A DNA stretch of 64,000 bases from Treponema sp. (GTDB lineage Bacteria > Spirochaetota > Spirochaetia > Treponematales > Treponemataceae): NCBI GenBank assembly GCA_017469785.1, contig JAFUFU010000008.1, positions 68,642 to 132,641 on the forward strand, written 5' to 3'. Of this stretch, positions 54,502 through 63,270 are shown piece after piece. The position numbers and the translations under genes were made by a program. Numbering within the stretch: position 1 is the first letter of the stretch; every line of letters begins with the position of its first letter. The notes below the pieces were generated by a model that made no database searches, had not been told where the DNA came from, and saw only the letters and a list, made by a program, of their open reading frames with translations.

Positions 54502-56985
54502 TTATTTCCTGTTCATGCGCATGTCTTTTTCGGCATTTTTTACAACCTGACCGATATTCTTCTGCTCATGAGGAATCAGGCTTGAAAATCCGATTGCCGC
54601 GGAAAAAGGCTCTCCGGATGCCTGTTCTTTACCGATTTTTGAATTCAGGCTTTCCAAAAGCTTTTTGTAGTTTTTCAAATCAATGCCCTGTAGAACAACG
54701 GCGAATCCATTCCGCTCGATTCTGAACACAGGGCTGTGCTTATAGGCATCGCAAATCATTTTGCACAGCTTTGTGATGACGGAATCTGTGTAAACGCTTG
54801 ATTCACAAATCATTATTCCTATTTCCATATCAGGAGTTGCCTTTATTTTTTCATTCAGCGTGAGCTTGACTTCGTTGAATGCGTGGCTGTTTCCTACTCC
54901 GGTCAGCATGTCCTTGTTTTTTATGTTCAGGAGAACCCTGTTCAGTTCCTCTGCCTGCTTCAGGGACTTTTGACGCATACAGTTTATAAGAGTCTTTACC
55001 ACGTGGGAAATTTCCAGCGGTTTTGTCAAATGGGCATTCATGCCAGAATCGATGGATTTTCTCACGTCTTCCTCAAAGGCGTTTGCCGTAAGCGCAATTA
55101 TCGGTGTTATCGAAGCGTCGCTCCGGTTCATTGACCTGATTTCTTTTGTCGCCTCAATACCGTTCATGACCGGCATCATGATATCCATAAGAATGGCGTC
55201 ATAGAAGTTCAGCCTTGATTTCGCGAATAGATTTACGGCGCTTTTCCCGTTTTCGGCCGTCACGACATACGCTCCATCTGCTTCAAGAAGCTCTTTTGCT
55301 GTCTGGCTGTTTATTGAGTTGTCCTCAACGAGTAAAATACGCGAACCCGCCAGTGTCTCAATACTTTCGGATTTTAATATGTCGTTTTTCCTGGCGGCTG
55401 CGGTCCTGTCGTCTATGGCAAAGGGCATATCGATTGTAAACGTGCTGCCTTCGTTGAGTTTCGACTTTACGCTTATCGTACCACCCATGAGCTCTACCAA
55501 AGATTTTGCGATAGCCGTTCCAAGACCAGTGCCCTTGTATTCTGTCCTTGCTCCGCCATCTTCCTGGGAGAAGGTTTCCCATATATGTTCCAGGAATTCG
55601 CTTTTCATGCCAATTCCGGTGTCTTCAACTTCAAATCTGTATGTGACAGTTTTCAGACCGAAATCCAGTTCCTGAATCCTGAATGTGATTTTTCCGCCGT
55701 CAGGTGTGAATTTTACAGCGTTTCCAAGTATGTTCACGAGAGCCTGCCTGAGATGAAGCTCGTCGCCGATAACGAAGGGATGCTTAAAGTCATCGGATTC
55801 GGTAATGAGTTTGAGTTTTCGGTTGACAAGTTCTCCTTCAATGATTGAAAGACAGCCGTCCGCCAGAGAAAGGATATTCAAGGCCCTGTGGGCGATTTCG
55901 ATTTTTTTGCTTTCAATATGGCTCATGTCAAGAATATCGTTGACCAGCATGTTGAGGTGATTTGCGGTTTTAATCACCTTCTGCATGCATTGGGAGATTT
56001 TCTGGGGATTTTCAAGATTCCTCAAGGCGAGTTCCGCCATTCCTATGACGCCATTAATCGGCGTGCGTATGTCATGGCTCATCCTCGCAAGAAATTCAGA
56101 TTTTGTAGCGCTTGCGCTTTCGGCCTTTTCTTTTGCAGCTTGAAGCTCCTTTTTTGCCTGCATCTCGCGGCGGATTTCAGTGTCTTTTACCGCGAACCCG
56201 AATACGACGCAGTGTTCTTTGCTCCAGTCTCCGAGTTTAACACATTTCATCTCGCAGTATTGGTTTGATTCGTTCCTATATCTGTGCGTGAACCTGTCTT
56301 TTATGGAAAGCTGGGACAAGATGTAATCCATGCTACAGTGGCTGAGAAAGTCTTCCTTGTCTTCCTCAAAAGTGCATTTTTCGGCGTAAATTTTAAATGC
56401 CTCAGAAAATGGAATCCTGGACCTTACGGTTTCGCCAATCAGGCAGTCTATGCGCTCTGAAAAATTGTAGGCAAAGAATTCCCCGGTATCAAGATTTACC
56501 GTATAAACATTTGAGTATTCCCCTGCCAGAACTACAAGAAGTTCTTTAGTACGCTGGGACTCCTCTTTTCTCCGTTTCTCTTCATTGATGTTTTTTCCGA
56601 GGATAATAAGCTGAACGTTGCTTGATTCGGAACATACAAATATTCCCTGCAGTTCAACCCATTGCTCTGAATCCCTGAGCGAATAAGGAAAATGCAATTC
56701 AATCTGACTGTCATTGTCTGAGGCACGTTCAAGAAGATGCTGCCTGCTGAAATTTGCGAAAAAAAGATTGGCGTAGTCTGTATTTTTGATGGATTCCTTT
56801 GTTATGGATATTAAATCATCAAAATTCCCCGAATATGCAATTGAATCATTCAAAACAGAGTTGCTGTAGGAAATAACCTGATAAAAATTATTAGATAGAT
56901 TGCAGAAAATCATAAGCGGATGAATGTTATTCACCGCCCGGCTTAAAAGCCTGTCGTAGTTGCTCATCTGGTCAAAAAAAGCCAT
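54502..56985 (-). CDS. Hybrid histidine kinase / response regulator with degenerate GGDEF-like tail
   Basis: 827 aa, apparently cytoplasmic: no membrane helix is evident. Two PAS-like sensory regions (about 20-135 and 150-270) lead through a coiled coil to HisKA with H304 (FLARMSHDIRTPINGVIG). HATPase has N422-box ILGNAVKFTPDGG, G1 EDTGIGM and G2 GTGLGTAIA. The receiver has E554/D555, phosphoacceptor D601 (ILMDIMMPVMNG) and K655. Residues 688-827 resemble GGDEF (DMLTGVGNSHAF, later AAIGFSSL), but the GGDEF site reads RNGFAVV, so no cyclase activity is expected. The ATG lies 6 nt after TATAAT. Confidence 0.92.
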   Translation of the reverse strand: MAFFDQMSNYDRLLSRAVNNIHPLMIFCNLSNNFYQVISYSNSVLNDSIAYSGNFDDLISITKESIKNTDYANLFFANFSRQHLLERASDNDSQIELHFPYSLRDSEQWVELQGIFVCSESSNVQLIILGKNINEEKRRKEESQRTKELLVVLAGEYSNVYTVNLDTGEFFAYNFSERIDCLIGETVRSRIPFSEAFKIYAEKCTFEEDKEDFLSHCSMDYILSQLSIKDRFTHRYRNESNQYCEMKCVKLGDWSKEHCVVFGFAVKDTEIRREMQAKKELQAAKEKAESASATKSEFLARMSHDIRTPINGVIGMAELALRNLENPQKISQCMQKVIKTANHLNMLVNDILDMSHIESKKIEIAHRALNILSLADGCLSIIEGELVNRKLKLITESDDFKHPFVIGDELHLRQALVNILGNAVKFTPDGGKITFRIQELDFGLKTVTYRFEVEDTGIGMKSEFLEHIWETFSQEDGGARTEYKGTGLGTAIAKSLVELMGGTISVKSKLNEGSTFTIDMPFAIDDRTAAARKNDILKSESIETLAGSRILLVEDNSINSQTAKELLEADGAYVVTAENGKSAVNLFAKSRLNFYDAILMDIMMPVMNGIEATKEIRSMNRSDASITPIIALTANAFEEDVRKSIDSGMNAHLTKPLEISHVVKTLINCMRQKSLKQAEELNRVLLNIKNKDMLTGVGNSHAFNEVKLTLNEKIKATPDMEIGIMICESSVYTDSVITKLCKMICDAYKHSPVFRIERNGFAVVLQGIDLKNYKKLLESLNSKIGKEQASGEPFSAAIGFSSLIPHEQKNIGQVVKNAEKDMRMNRK

Positions 56986-56991
56986 ACAAGC

Positions 56992-56997
56992 ATTATA
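56992..56997 (-). promoter_or_regulatory. -10 box of the hybrid kinase gene (leaderless type)
   Basis: Perfect TATAAT on the minus strand, then six nucleotides (GCTTGT) to ATG at 56985. The -35 region is poor, so an activator may be needed. Confidence 0.45.
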
Positions 56998-57027
56998 TAC
57001 CTGTATGGCAAAAAAAGCGAGTTATTT

Positions 57028-58668
57028 TTAGAATTTAATCTTTCTGTCGCTTCCCTCGTAGTACTGCTTGCGGAGTGCCTTGATCGTATCATCCGCCATG
57101 TAGTCGTCAAAAGGCATCATGCGGTCGATTACGCCTTTCGGAGTGATTTCGACGATTCGGTTTGCGATTGTCTGGATGAATTCATGGTCATGGCTTGTAA
57201 AGAGGATTACGCCAGGGAACTGGACGAGGGCCTGGTTCAATGATTCGATTGCCTCCAAGTCCAGGTGGTTTGTCGGGTCGTCAAGAATCAGGACATTTGC
57301 GTTCTGTAGCATCATCTTTGACAGCATACAGCGTACTTTTTCGCCACCTGACAAGACCTTTACTTTTTTGAGAGACTCGTCACCGCTGAAAAGCATTCTT
57401 CCCAAGAATCCCCTGACGTAGGCATCGTCCTGCTCCTTTGAGAACTGCTTGAGCCATTCGGTGATGTTCATGCTGTTATCGAAGTATTTGTTGTTGTCAC
57501 GGGCAAGATAAGTGTTGCTGGTAGTCTGGCCCCAGAAGAATTCTCCTGATTCAGGCTTAGCCTCCCCCGCGATGATGTCGAAAAGAGATGAGATTGTGTT
57601 GTGCTCGACTCCAACGAAAGCAATTTTGTCAGTGCGGTTGACCTTGAAATCGAAATCCTTGAGAAGCTGCGTGCCCTCCTCATCCTTTGAGTTGAGTTTC
57701 CTGCATTCAAGGACATTGTTTCCAATCTCACGCTCCGTGGCAAAGTGAACGTAAGGGAATTTTCGGCTGGTAACAGGCAGGTCTTCCAGCTCCAGTTTTT
57801 CCAGGACTTTTTTTCGGCTGGTAGCCTGACGTGATTTTGCAGCGTTTGAGGCGAAGCGCTGGATGAATTCCTTGAGGTCTTTGGCCTTCTCCTCGTTTTT
57901 CTTTTTCTGATCTTTCGCCTGTTTCTGGAGAATCTGGCTCATCTGATACCAGAAGTCGTAGTTGCCGGCGAACTGGGTGATTTTTCCGAAGTCGATGTCA
58001 CAGGTGACCGTGCAGACTGTGTTCAAAAAGTGGCGGTCGTGGCTTACTACGATGACAGTGTTCTCAAATTCGAGGAGGAAGTCCTCAAGCCAGTTAATTG
58101 ACTCAAGATCAAGACCGTTGGTAGGTTCGTCCAGGAGAAGGATGTCCGGATTTCCGAACAAGGCGCGGGCCAGCAAAACGCGGACTTTCTGGCTTTCGTC
58201 AAGCTCGCTCATCATCTTGTCATGGAATTTCTCTTCAAGGCCAAGGCCTGAAAGCATCTGCTCAATCTGGTTTTCTGCCTCGTAGCCGCCCAGCTCTCCG
58301 AATTCCGCCTCAAGCTCGGCCGATTTGATGCCGTCTTCCTCTGTAAAATCAGCTTTTGAGTAGATTTCGTCGCGGGCCTTTGAAACCTCATAAAGCTTGG
58401 GATAGCCCTGCATTACGGTGTCCTTGACTGAAAATTCATCGAAAGCGAAGTGGTCCTGACTCAGAACAGCCATTCGCTCGCCAGGGGTCATAAAAATCTC
58501 TCCGGTATCGTGCTCCTGCTCGCCAGAGAGGATTTTGAGGAACGTAGATTTTCCCGCTCCGTTAGCGCCTATGATGCCGTAACAGTTTCCCGGCGTGAAT
58601 TTGATATTTACGTCCTTGAACAGCGGTTTCTCGCTGAAATGAAGTGATACGTCAGATACTGTAATCAT
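57028..58668 (-). CDS. ABC-F family ATPase (YbiT-like)
   Basis: 546 aa soluble protein with two ABC domains and no membrane part; ABC-F proteins act on the ribosome E site. First Walker A GIIGANGAGKSTFLKIL, with SELDESQKVRVLLARAL in place of a standard LSGGQ and Walker B DILLLDEPTNGLDL. The linker (about 225-300) is charged and helical. The second domain has VLSGGEKVRCMLSKMML and VLILDDPTNHLDLEA. The modified first signature is usual for YbiT-type members. AGGAGT precedes the ATG. Confidence 0.92.
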   Translation of the reverse strand: MITVSDVSLHFSEKPLFKDVNIKFTPGNCYGIIGANGAGKSTFLKILSGEQEHDTGEIFMTPGERMAVLSQDHFAFDEFSVKDTVMQGYPKLYEVSKARDEIYSKADFTEEDGIKSAELEAEFGELGGYEAENQIEQMLSGLGLEEKFHDKMMSELDESQKVRVLLARALFGNPDILLLDEPTNGLDLESINWLEDFLLEFENTVIVVSHDRHFLNTVCTVTCDIDFGKITQFAGNYDFWYQMSQILQKQAKDQKKKNEEKAKDLKEFIQRFASNAAKSRQATSRKKVLEKLELEDLPVTSRKFPYVHFATEREIGNNVLECRKLNSKDEEGTQLLKDFDFKVNRTDKIAFVGVEHNTISSLFDIIAGEAKPESGEFFWGQTTSNTYLARDNNKYFDNSMNITEWLKQFSKEQDDAYVRGFLGRMLFSGDESLKKVKVLSGGEKVRCMLSKMMLQNANVLILDDPTNHLDLEAIESLNQALVQFPGVILFTSHDHEFIQTIANRIVEITPKGVIDRMMPFDDYMADDTIKALRKQYYEGSDRKIKF

Positions 58669-58688
58669 ATTTTACTCCTAATTTTTGT

Positions 58689-59789
58689 TTATTTCTCCAG
58701 AACGAAAAGATATTCGCTTACATGAATATCCCTGTTGCGTAAATTACGGCTTCCACGGAATGTATTGTATGCGATTTCCACAGTCTTTACTTTACCATAT
58801 TTTTCAAGCATGTGGAACATCTCATCAAATGAAATAAAGCCCTCGGAATTGTACGAGATAATCACAAATTTTGCCCGAAGCGCCGCGATTATTTCCTCCA
58901 TGGATGAGAGGGCGACAGCCCGTTTGTTGAATACGGACCGGTTCCAATCCTGAGTGATTCCGCTCACCCGGCTCACGGCAACATCAAGACGGTTTTTGAG
59001 AATCAGGTTCAGCATAAAATAGTTCGAGCCGTAGGGATGCTGATTGTAAGGCGGGTCAAGGTAAACGATGTCAAGAGAGTCAAGTTCCTTTGCCAGCTCA
59101 ACGGTGTTTTTCCTAAAAATCACCAGATCTGAGTCGAAATTGCTGAAAACAGGCTCTTTAAGCTCTATTTTTCCGACAATCCTCGCCAGGGCATTTCTTC
59201 CGACTCCACCGAAACATCCTATTCCTGTGTTTTTGTCCTTATAAAACCCCTTAAAGACGCCGCTTGTATTAACATGAATCGAGGCTTCCGTAATCAGCGG
59301 TGCGAGAAAAAATTTCTTCATGGAATCTTCCTCCACCACTTCATCAATCAGATTGCGGTATGTATCAATTAAAAGGGCATTTTCCCTGGTATAAAAAACG
59401 CGTTCCCCCATCTGAATGTTCTCATCCTGCTTCGGGGCGTAGTTTTCCGAAATGATACCCTCGTATTTTTCTTTTGCGCACAGGGTTTCGATTTTTTCTT
59501 TCAGTTTGAAATATTTTTCTTGTGGAAAATCCCCCCTGTTTGTCAGATAACAGGAATTGATGACAGAAGAATACTGCTCAAGGTCATTTACAATCAGCTT
59601 CTCTGAATGTTTTTTCAGCATCCGCGCCACAATTCCCGAACCAGAAAACAAATCGGCGCACACGACTTTCTGTCTCCCGATTTTAGAGACGATTTCATCA
59701 ACCTGTTTTTCTATGCTTTCAATCAAAGCACGCTTATTTCCGAGATAGGTAATGATTTGAGTCGTGAGAAAATCTTTGTTTTCTTCCAT
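58689..59789 (-). CDS. D12-class N6-adenine DNA methyltransferase
   Basis: 366 aa. The SAM-binding motif is CADLFSGSGIVARML near residue 44 and the catalytic motif IVYLDPPYNQHPYG (DPPY) near 245. The N-terminal YLGNKRALIESI matches the start of D12 (Dam-like) enzymes that use a GNK motif. The target-recognition part lies between. It is solitary: no restriction endonuclease or specificity subunit adjoins it, so it may be an orphan epigenetic methylase or part of a split system elsewhere. No Shine-Dalgarno is clear; it may share a transcript with the helicase gene 39 bp upstream. Confidence 0.87.
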   Translation of the reverse strand: MEENKDFLTTQIITYLGNKRALIESIEKQVDEIVSKIGRQKVVCADLFSGSGIVARMLKKHSEKLIVNDLEQYSSVINSCYLTNRGDFPQEKYFKLKEKIETLCAKEKYEGIISENYAPKQDENIQMGERVFYTRENALLIDTYRNLIDEVVEEDSMKKFFLAPLITEASIHVNTSGVFKGFYKDKNTGIGCFGGVGRNALARIVGKIELKEPVFSNFDSDLVIFRKNTVELAKELDSLDIVYLDPPYNQHPYGSNYFMLNLILKNRLDVAVSRVSGITQDWNRSVFNKRAVALSSMEEIIAALRAKFVIISYNSEGFISFDEMFHMLEKYGKVKTVEIAYNTFRGSRNLRNRDIHVSEYLFVLEK

Positions 59790-59828
59790 AAGAAATTGCG
59801 AGCTGCCCCGTCTAAGGAGCAGGCTCCG

Positions 59829-61454
59829 TTACTTTCCCCGTCCGATGAGCGATTTGAGCCGCGCAATCAAGCCGAGCTTTTTAGGAGCAGAGCCGGTCTT
59901 CTTTGAAAATCCGTTCGTTTCCCGACTTTTGCCAGACCGGCCTTTTCCGCGTGTATTTCTTCCTTTTTGCATCGCTCCTCCTGCCGGAGCGACTGAAGAT
60001 GATTTTGCGTATTTTTCTTTGAAATATTTGAGCCGCTCATCACTTGACATTCCTGAAAGCCTTGCAATTTCCTCGTCGCTTGCACGCCGTACAGTTGCCT
60101 TTGACTTGTCGCCCTTGAATGACTTGAAGTCCTTTTCGTCCTGCTCCCGTCTTGAGTGCCGCTCTCCCCTGCCGTTGCGTCCGCTCCTGTCACGGCGGCG
60201 TCCGCCGCTTTTTTCGCCACGGCGGGAATCACGCTCCCCCCAGCGTCCGCCATGCTTCTCTTCGGAGTCAAGCCGGATATACACGTCCCGGCTCTTGTCT
60301 TCGGAAAAGTCCTCTTCCACGGCAACGCGGCTTGGAATCTGTTTTTCGATGTAGCGCTCGATTGGTGCCAAAGAATAGACATCCCGCTCGCTGCAGAACG
60401 TGTATGCTTTTCCGCTTTTCCCAGCACGGGCTGTGCGCCCGATTCGGTGAACATAGTTCTCAGCCTCAGTAGGCAAATCGTAATTTACGACCATGGCAAG
60501 GTCATTCACGTCGATTCCACGGGCCGCGACATCGGTGGCCACAAGACAAGTGACCTTCCCGGCCTTGAAAGAATCCATGATTTTCAGCCGCTTTGACTGA
60601 GGCAAATCGCCGATGATGTATTCGTTTTTGATGCCGTTGATTTCAAGACGCTTTGAGATGATTTCGCACATTTTCTTCGTGTCGCAGAAGATGATTACGC
60701 TCTCAGGATTTTCTTTCCTGAAAATGCCGAGGAGAAGCCTCATCTTGTCTTCGCTTGAAACATGAATCAGCTCCTGGTCGATTTCGTCAACGGTGATGTT
60801 CTGGGCCTCGATGGTGATTTCCTTTGCTTCCCTGGTGTATTCCCATGCAAGGTTTTTGACATAAGAATTGAGGGTGGCGGAAAAGAGCATGGTCTGCCTT
60901 CCTTTTTTATCCCCCTCGTTTTTCGGCAAAAAGTGGATGAGCTTACGCAAGTCCGGGTAAAAGCCCATATCGAACATGCGGTCCGCCTCATCAATGGCAA
61001 GATAGCCCACGCCCGACAAATCCATCTGCTTGCCCTCGGTAAGGTCGATTATACGGCCCGGAGTTCCGATGATGATGTCAACGCCTTTTTTCAGGTCTGA
61101 AACCTGCTTTTCGTAACCCACTCCGCCGTAGAATGAAGCGAAGCGCAATGCCGTATGTTTTCCAAGCTTTTTCGCCTCTTCCTCAACCTGAACCGCAAGC
61201 TCGCGGGTCGGAACGAGAATCAGGGCGTTTTTCTTGCCGTCAGTGCCGTTTGCCCGCTCTGTCAAAATTTCCTGCATGATGGTGACAAGAAAAGCGGCTG
61301 TCTTGCCAGTTCCAGTCTGTGACTGAACATAAAGGTCACTTCCGTCTAGGGAAGCCTTTAAAACCTGTTCCTGAACCGGAGTGCATGTCACATAGCCTGC
61401 CTCACTAAGGCCCTGCTGAATTTTTTCGTTAAGATTAAGTTCTGTGTAGTTCAT
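59829..61454 (-). CDS. DEAD-box RNA helicase
   Basis: 541 aa. All core motifs are visible: Q motif (PVQEQVL), I QTGTGKTAAF, Ia PTRELAVQ, Ib GTPGR, II YLAIDEADRMFD, III FSATL, IV VIIFCDTKK, V ATDVAARGID, VI HRIGRTARAG. The last ~150 residues are an Arg/Gly/Ser/Lys-rich tail (GGRWGERDSRRGEKSGGRRR), typical of RhlE/DeaD-like helicases that bind structured RNA in ribosome assembly or mRNA decay. The exact subfamily is not assigned. TGGAATTCTA precedes the ATG. Confidence 0.94.
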   Translation of the reverse strand: MNYTELNLNEKIQQGLSEAGYVTCTPVQEQVLKASLDGSDLYVQSQTGTGKTAAFLVTIMQEILTERANGTDGKKNALILVPTRELAVQVEEEAKKLGKHTALRFASFYGGVGYEKQVSDLKKGVDIIIGTPGRIIDLTEGKQMDLSGVGYLAIDEADRMFDMGFYPDLRKLIHFLPKNEGDKKGRQTMLFSATLNSYVKNLAWEYTREAKEITIEAQNITVDEIDQELIHVSSEDKMRLLLGIFRKENPESVIIFCDTKKMCEIISKRLEINGIKNEYIIGDLPQSKRLKIMDSFKAGKVTCLVATDVAARGIDVNDLAMVVNYDLPTEAENYVHRIGRTARAGKSGKAYTFCSERDVYSLAPIERYIEKQIPSRVAVEEDFSEDKSRDVYIRLDSEEKHGGRWGERDSRRGEKSGGRRRDRSGRNGRGERHSRREQDEKDFKSFKGDKSKATVRRASDEEIARLSGMSSDERLKYFKEKYAKSSSVAPAGGAMQKGRNTRGKGRSGKSRETNGFSKKTGSAPKKLGLIARLKSLIGRGK

Positions 61455-61529
61455 TAGAATTCCATGAAAGAGAGATAAAGATATTTAAGAAATTGTACCG
61501 TTTTTCTTCAAAAGTGTATAGCGTATAAA

Positions 61530-61634
61530 TTCGGGCTGTAATTTCGGGCGCATCCCTCGCTGCGCTCGGGTCGGGCTTTTCGCCCTTCGCTCACGCTCAT
61601 AGCCTGCGGCTACTTACGGGGCTACAATCCCTTG
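61530..61634 (+). repeat. GC-rich palindromic intergenic element
   Basis: Between the divergent helicase and methyltransferase genes. It contains several short inverted repeats: GGGC/GCCC around TTTTC, TAGCC/GGCTA around TGC (61600-61612), and ends GGGCTGTAAT and GGGCTACAATCCC that are partly inverted. The composition differs sharply from the AT-rich flanks. Resembles dispersed REP-like sequences; only one copy is recognised here. Its right end abuts the promoter of the methyltransferase gene. Confidence 0.5.
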
Positions 61635-61642
61635 CGCAAATC

Positions 61643-61651
61643 TGCTATACT
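61643..61651 (+). promoter_or_regulatory. Extended -10 promoter of the rRNA methyltransferase gene (leaderless type)
   Basis: TGCTATACT is an extended -10 element; six nucleotides (GTCTGT) separate it from ATG at 61658. No good -35 is present, as expected for an extended -10 promoter. Confidence 0.5.
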
Positions 61652-61657
61652 GTCTGT

Positions 61658-62785
61658 ATGAACCAGAACACAAAAGAACAGAATGAATACCAGGCTCAAA
61701 TCTTCGCAAACCGCCTGGCAAAAAAATACAAGCAGCTTAGAAAATGGGCGCGCAGGGAGCGTGTCTCCTGTTACCGTCTTTATGACCGTGATATTCCCGA
61801 GGTTCCCCTTGCCGTGGACCTCTACGAATTTCTTCCCGATGGCATGGACTCCAAGATTGACGCCGCTCTCTTTTTAAAATCCGAAGACGAGCGGATTTCC
61901 TCAAATGACCTCTCCGCCAGCAAGGAGAAAACCGAACGGTCGTTTGCCCATCTTTACTTGTACGAGAGACCGTATGAAAAATCAGACAGTGACGAGCAGC
62001 TTTGGTTGGACGAAATGAAAAAAGCAGTCGCCCAGACTCTCGGCATCAGCGAAGGGCGTGTCATACAGAAGGTCAGGAGACACCAGAAAGGCGAAAACCA
62101 GTATGAAAGAATTGAGAACGAACGGTCGGTAGAAGGTTTCGTTCAGGAATGCGGACAGCTTTTCAAAGTGAATTTGAGCGACTACCTTGACACAGGCCTT
62201 TTCTTCGATCACCGCCCTCTCCGCACAGTTGTTCGCTCATGCAGCTCTGGAAAATCAGTTCTGAATCTTTTTTGCTACACCGGGAGTTTTTCAGTCTACG
62301 CAGCTGAGGGTAAGGCCCGTCGCATAGAATCCGTGGACTTGAGCAATACTTACCTTGAATGGGCGAGGTTCAACTTCGCCCTGAACGATTTTGACCCGGA
62401 CAGCCCCAAGTTCTTCTTTACCCGGGGAGACGTCACGGGCTTTCTGAACCAAAAGCTCGCCGAGGTTCCAAATGCCGAAAGGTCAAACCGCTACGATATC
62501 ATAGTCCTTGACCCGCCCACTTTCTCGAATTCAAAGGCGACTCGCAACCCTCTGGACATCAACAGGGACTGGAGCGAGCTTGTCAAAAAATGCCTGAACC
62601 TTCTGAACGAAAACGGGGTCCTCTACTTCTCCACAAACTCCCATCGCCTCAAATTTGCCCCGGAACTTATCCCAAAGCTTTCGGTTTACAACACAGAGGT
62701 AAAAATCACCGACATGACCGAAAAATCTCTTCCCGAAGACTTCAAGGGGACGAAAGCCCACAGATTATGGAGAATCGAGGTGTAA
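61658..62785 (+). CDS. SAM-dependent RNA methyltransferase, RlmK/RlmI-like
   Basis: 375 aa. The C-terminal Rossmann domain has motif I VLNLFCYTGSFSVYAAEG near 207 and motif IV IIVLDPPTFSNSK near 282. This is the arrangement of the C-terminal (RlmK) half of E. coli RlmKL, which makes m7G2069 in 23S rRNA. The N-terminal ~190 residues (NRLAKKYKQLRKWARRERVS, VPLAVDLYEFLPDG) match the RlmK linker. A free-standing RlmK-type enzyme is the best call; another rRNA position is possible. Confidence 0.88.
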   Translation: MNQNTKEQNEYQAQIFANRLAKKYKQLRKWARRERVSCYRLYDRDIPEVPLAVDLYEFLPDGMDSKIDAALFLKSEDERISSNDLSASKEKTERSFAHLYLYERPYEKSDSDEQLWLDEMKKAVAQTLGISEGRVIQKVRRHQKGENQYERIENERSVEGFVQECGQLFKVNLSDYLDTGLFFDHRPLRTVVRSCSSGKSVLNLFCYTGSFSVYAAEGKARRIESVDLSNTYLEWARFNFALNDFDPDSPKFFFTRGDVTGFLNQKLAEVPNAERSNRYDIIVLDPPTFSNSKATRNPLDINRDWSELVKKCLNLLNENGVLYFSTNSHRLKFAPELIPKLSVYNTEVKITDMTEKSLPEDFKGTKAHRLWRIEV

Positions 62786-62831
62786 AAAAAATCACGAAAA
62801 GCTTCCCTGCATATATGCAAGAGGTAGGGAC

Positions 62832-62885
62832 AAAAAAAGGCTGTCCTTTGTGAAGTTTTGAATAACTTCCAGGACAGCCCTTTTT
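62832..62885. terminator. Bidirectional terminator between the methyltransferase gene and rpmE
   Basis: GGCTGTCCT (62839-62847) pairs with AGGACAGCC (62871-62879). An inner GAAGTT/AACTTC extends the stem. TTTTT follows on the plus strand and seven T on the minus strand, so it ends both convergent genes. Confidence 0.92.
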
Positions 62886-62912
62886 ATCAAGTGAACCTGA
62901 GATTCTGTCAGC

Positions 62913-63122
62913 TTATTTCTCTGATTTGATGCCGAAACGCTTGTTGAAGCGCTCGATACGTCCAGCTGTGTCAACGAGCTTCTGTTTGCCTGTGTAGAAC
63001 GGGTGGCAAGCAGAACAGATTTCAACGTGGATGTTCTCTACGGTTGAGCGGGTCTCGATTACGTTGCCGCACTGGCATGTAATTTTTGTCAATTTGTACT
63101 CTGGGTGAATTCCCTGTTTCAT
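62913..63122 (-). CDS. rpmE: 50S ribosomal protein L31, zinc-binding type
   Basis: 69 aa. Start [20 protein letters not shown] with the zinc-binding cysteines C16, C18, C36 and C39 ([14 protein letters not shown]), so this is the C+ form. AAGGAGTT lies at good distance upstream of the ATG at 63122. Single gene with a strong terminator. Confidence 0.97.
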   Translation of the reverse strand: MKQGIHPEYKLTKITCQCGNVIETRSTVENIHVEICSACHPFYTGKQKLVDTAGRIERFNKRFGIKSEK

Positions 63123-63270
63123 AAAAATAACTCCTTATACCCTTGCCCGATACTGTAGAAAAGCCGGTCAGCCCCGCCTAAAAGCCGTGCGTAACACGGT
63201 TGCGTCATTCCCTTACCGTTACCAATCAAAACAGTATCACAAGAATTGTTGTCTATTTTATCAGAAAGGC

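Noticed and set aside
58689..59789. A restriction-modification or defence island around the DNA methyltransferase
   Set aside because: Neighbours are an ABC-F protein and a DEAD-box helicase of housekeeping type; no nuclease or other defence gene is present.
59764..60354. 196-codon plus-strand open frame opposite the helicase tail
   Set aside because: Its Ser/Arg/Pro-rich sequence mirrors the Arg/Gly-rich helicase C-terminus on the other strand.
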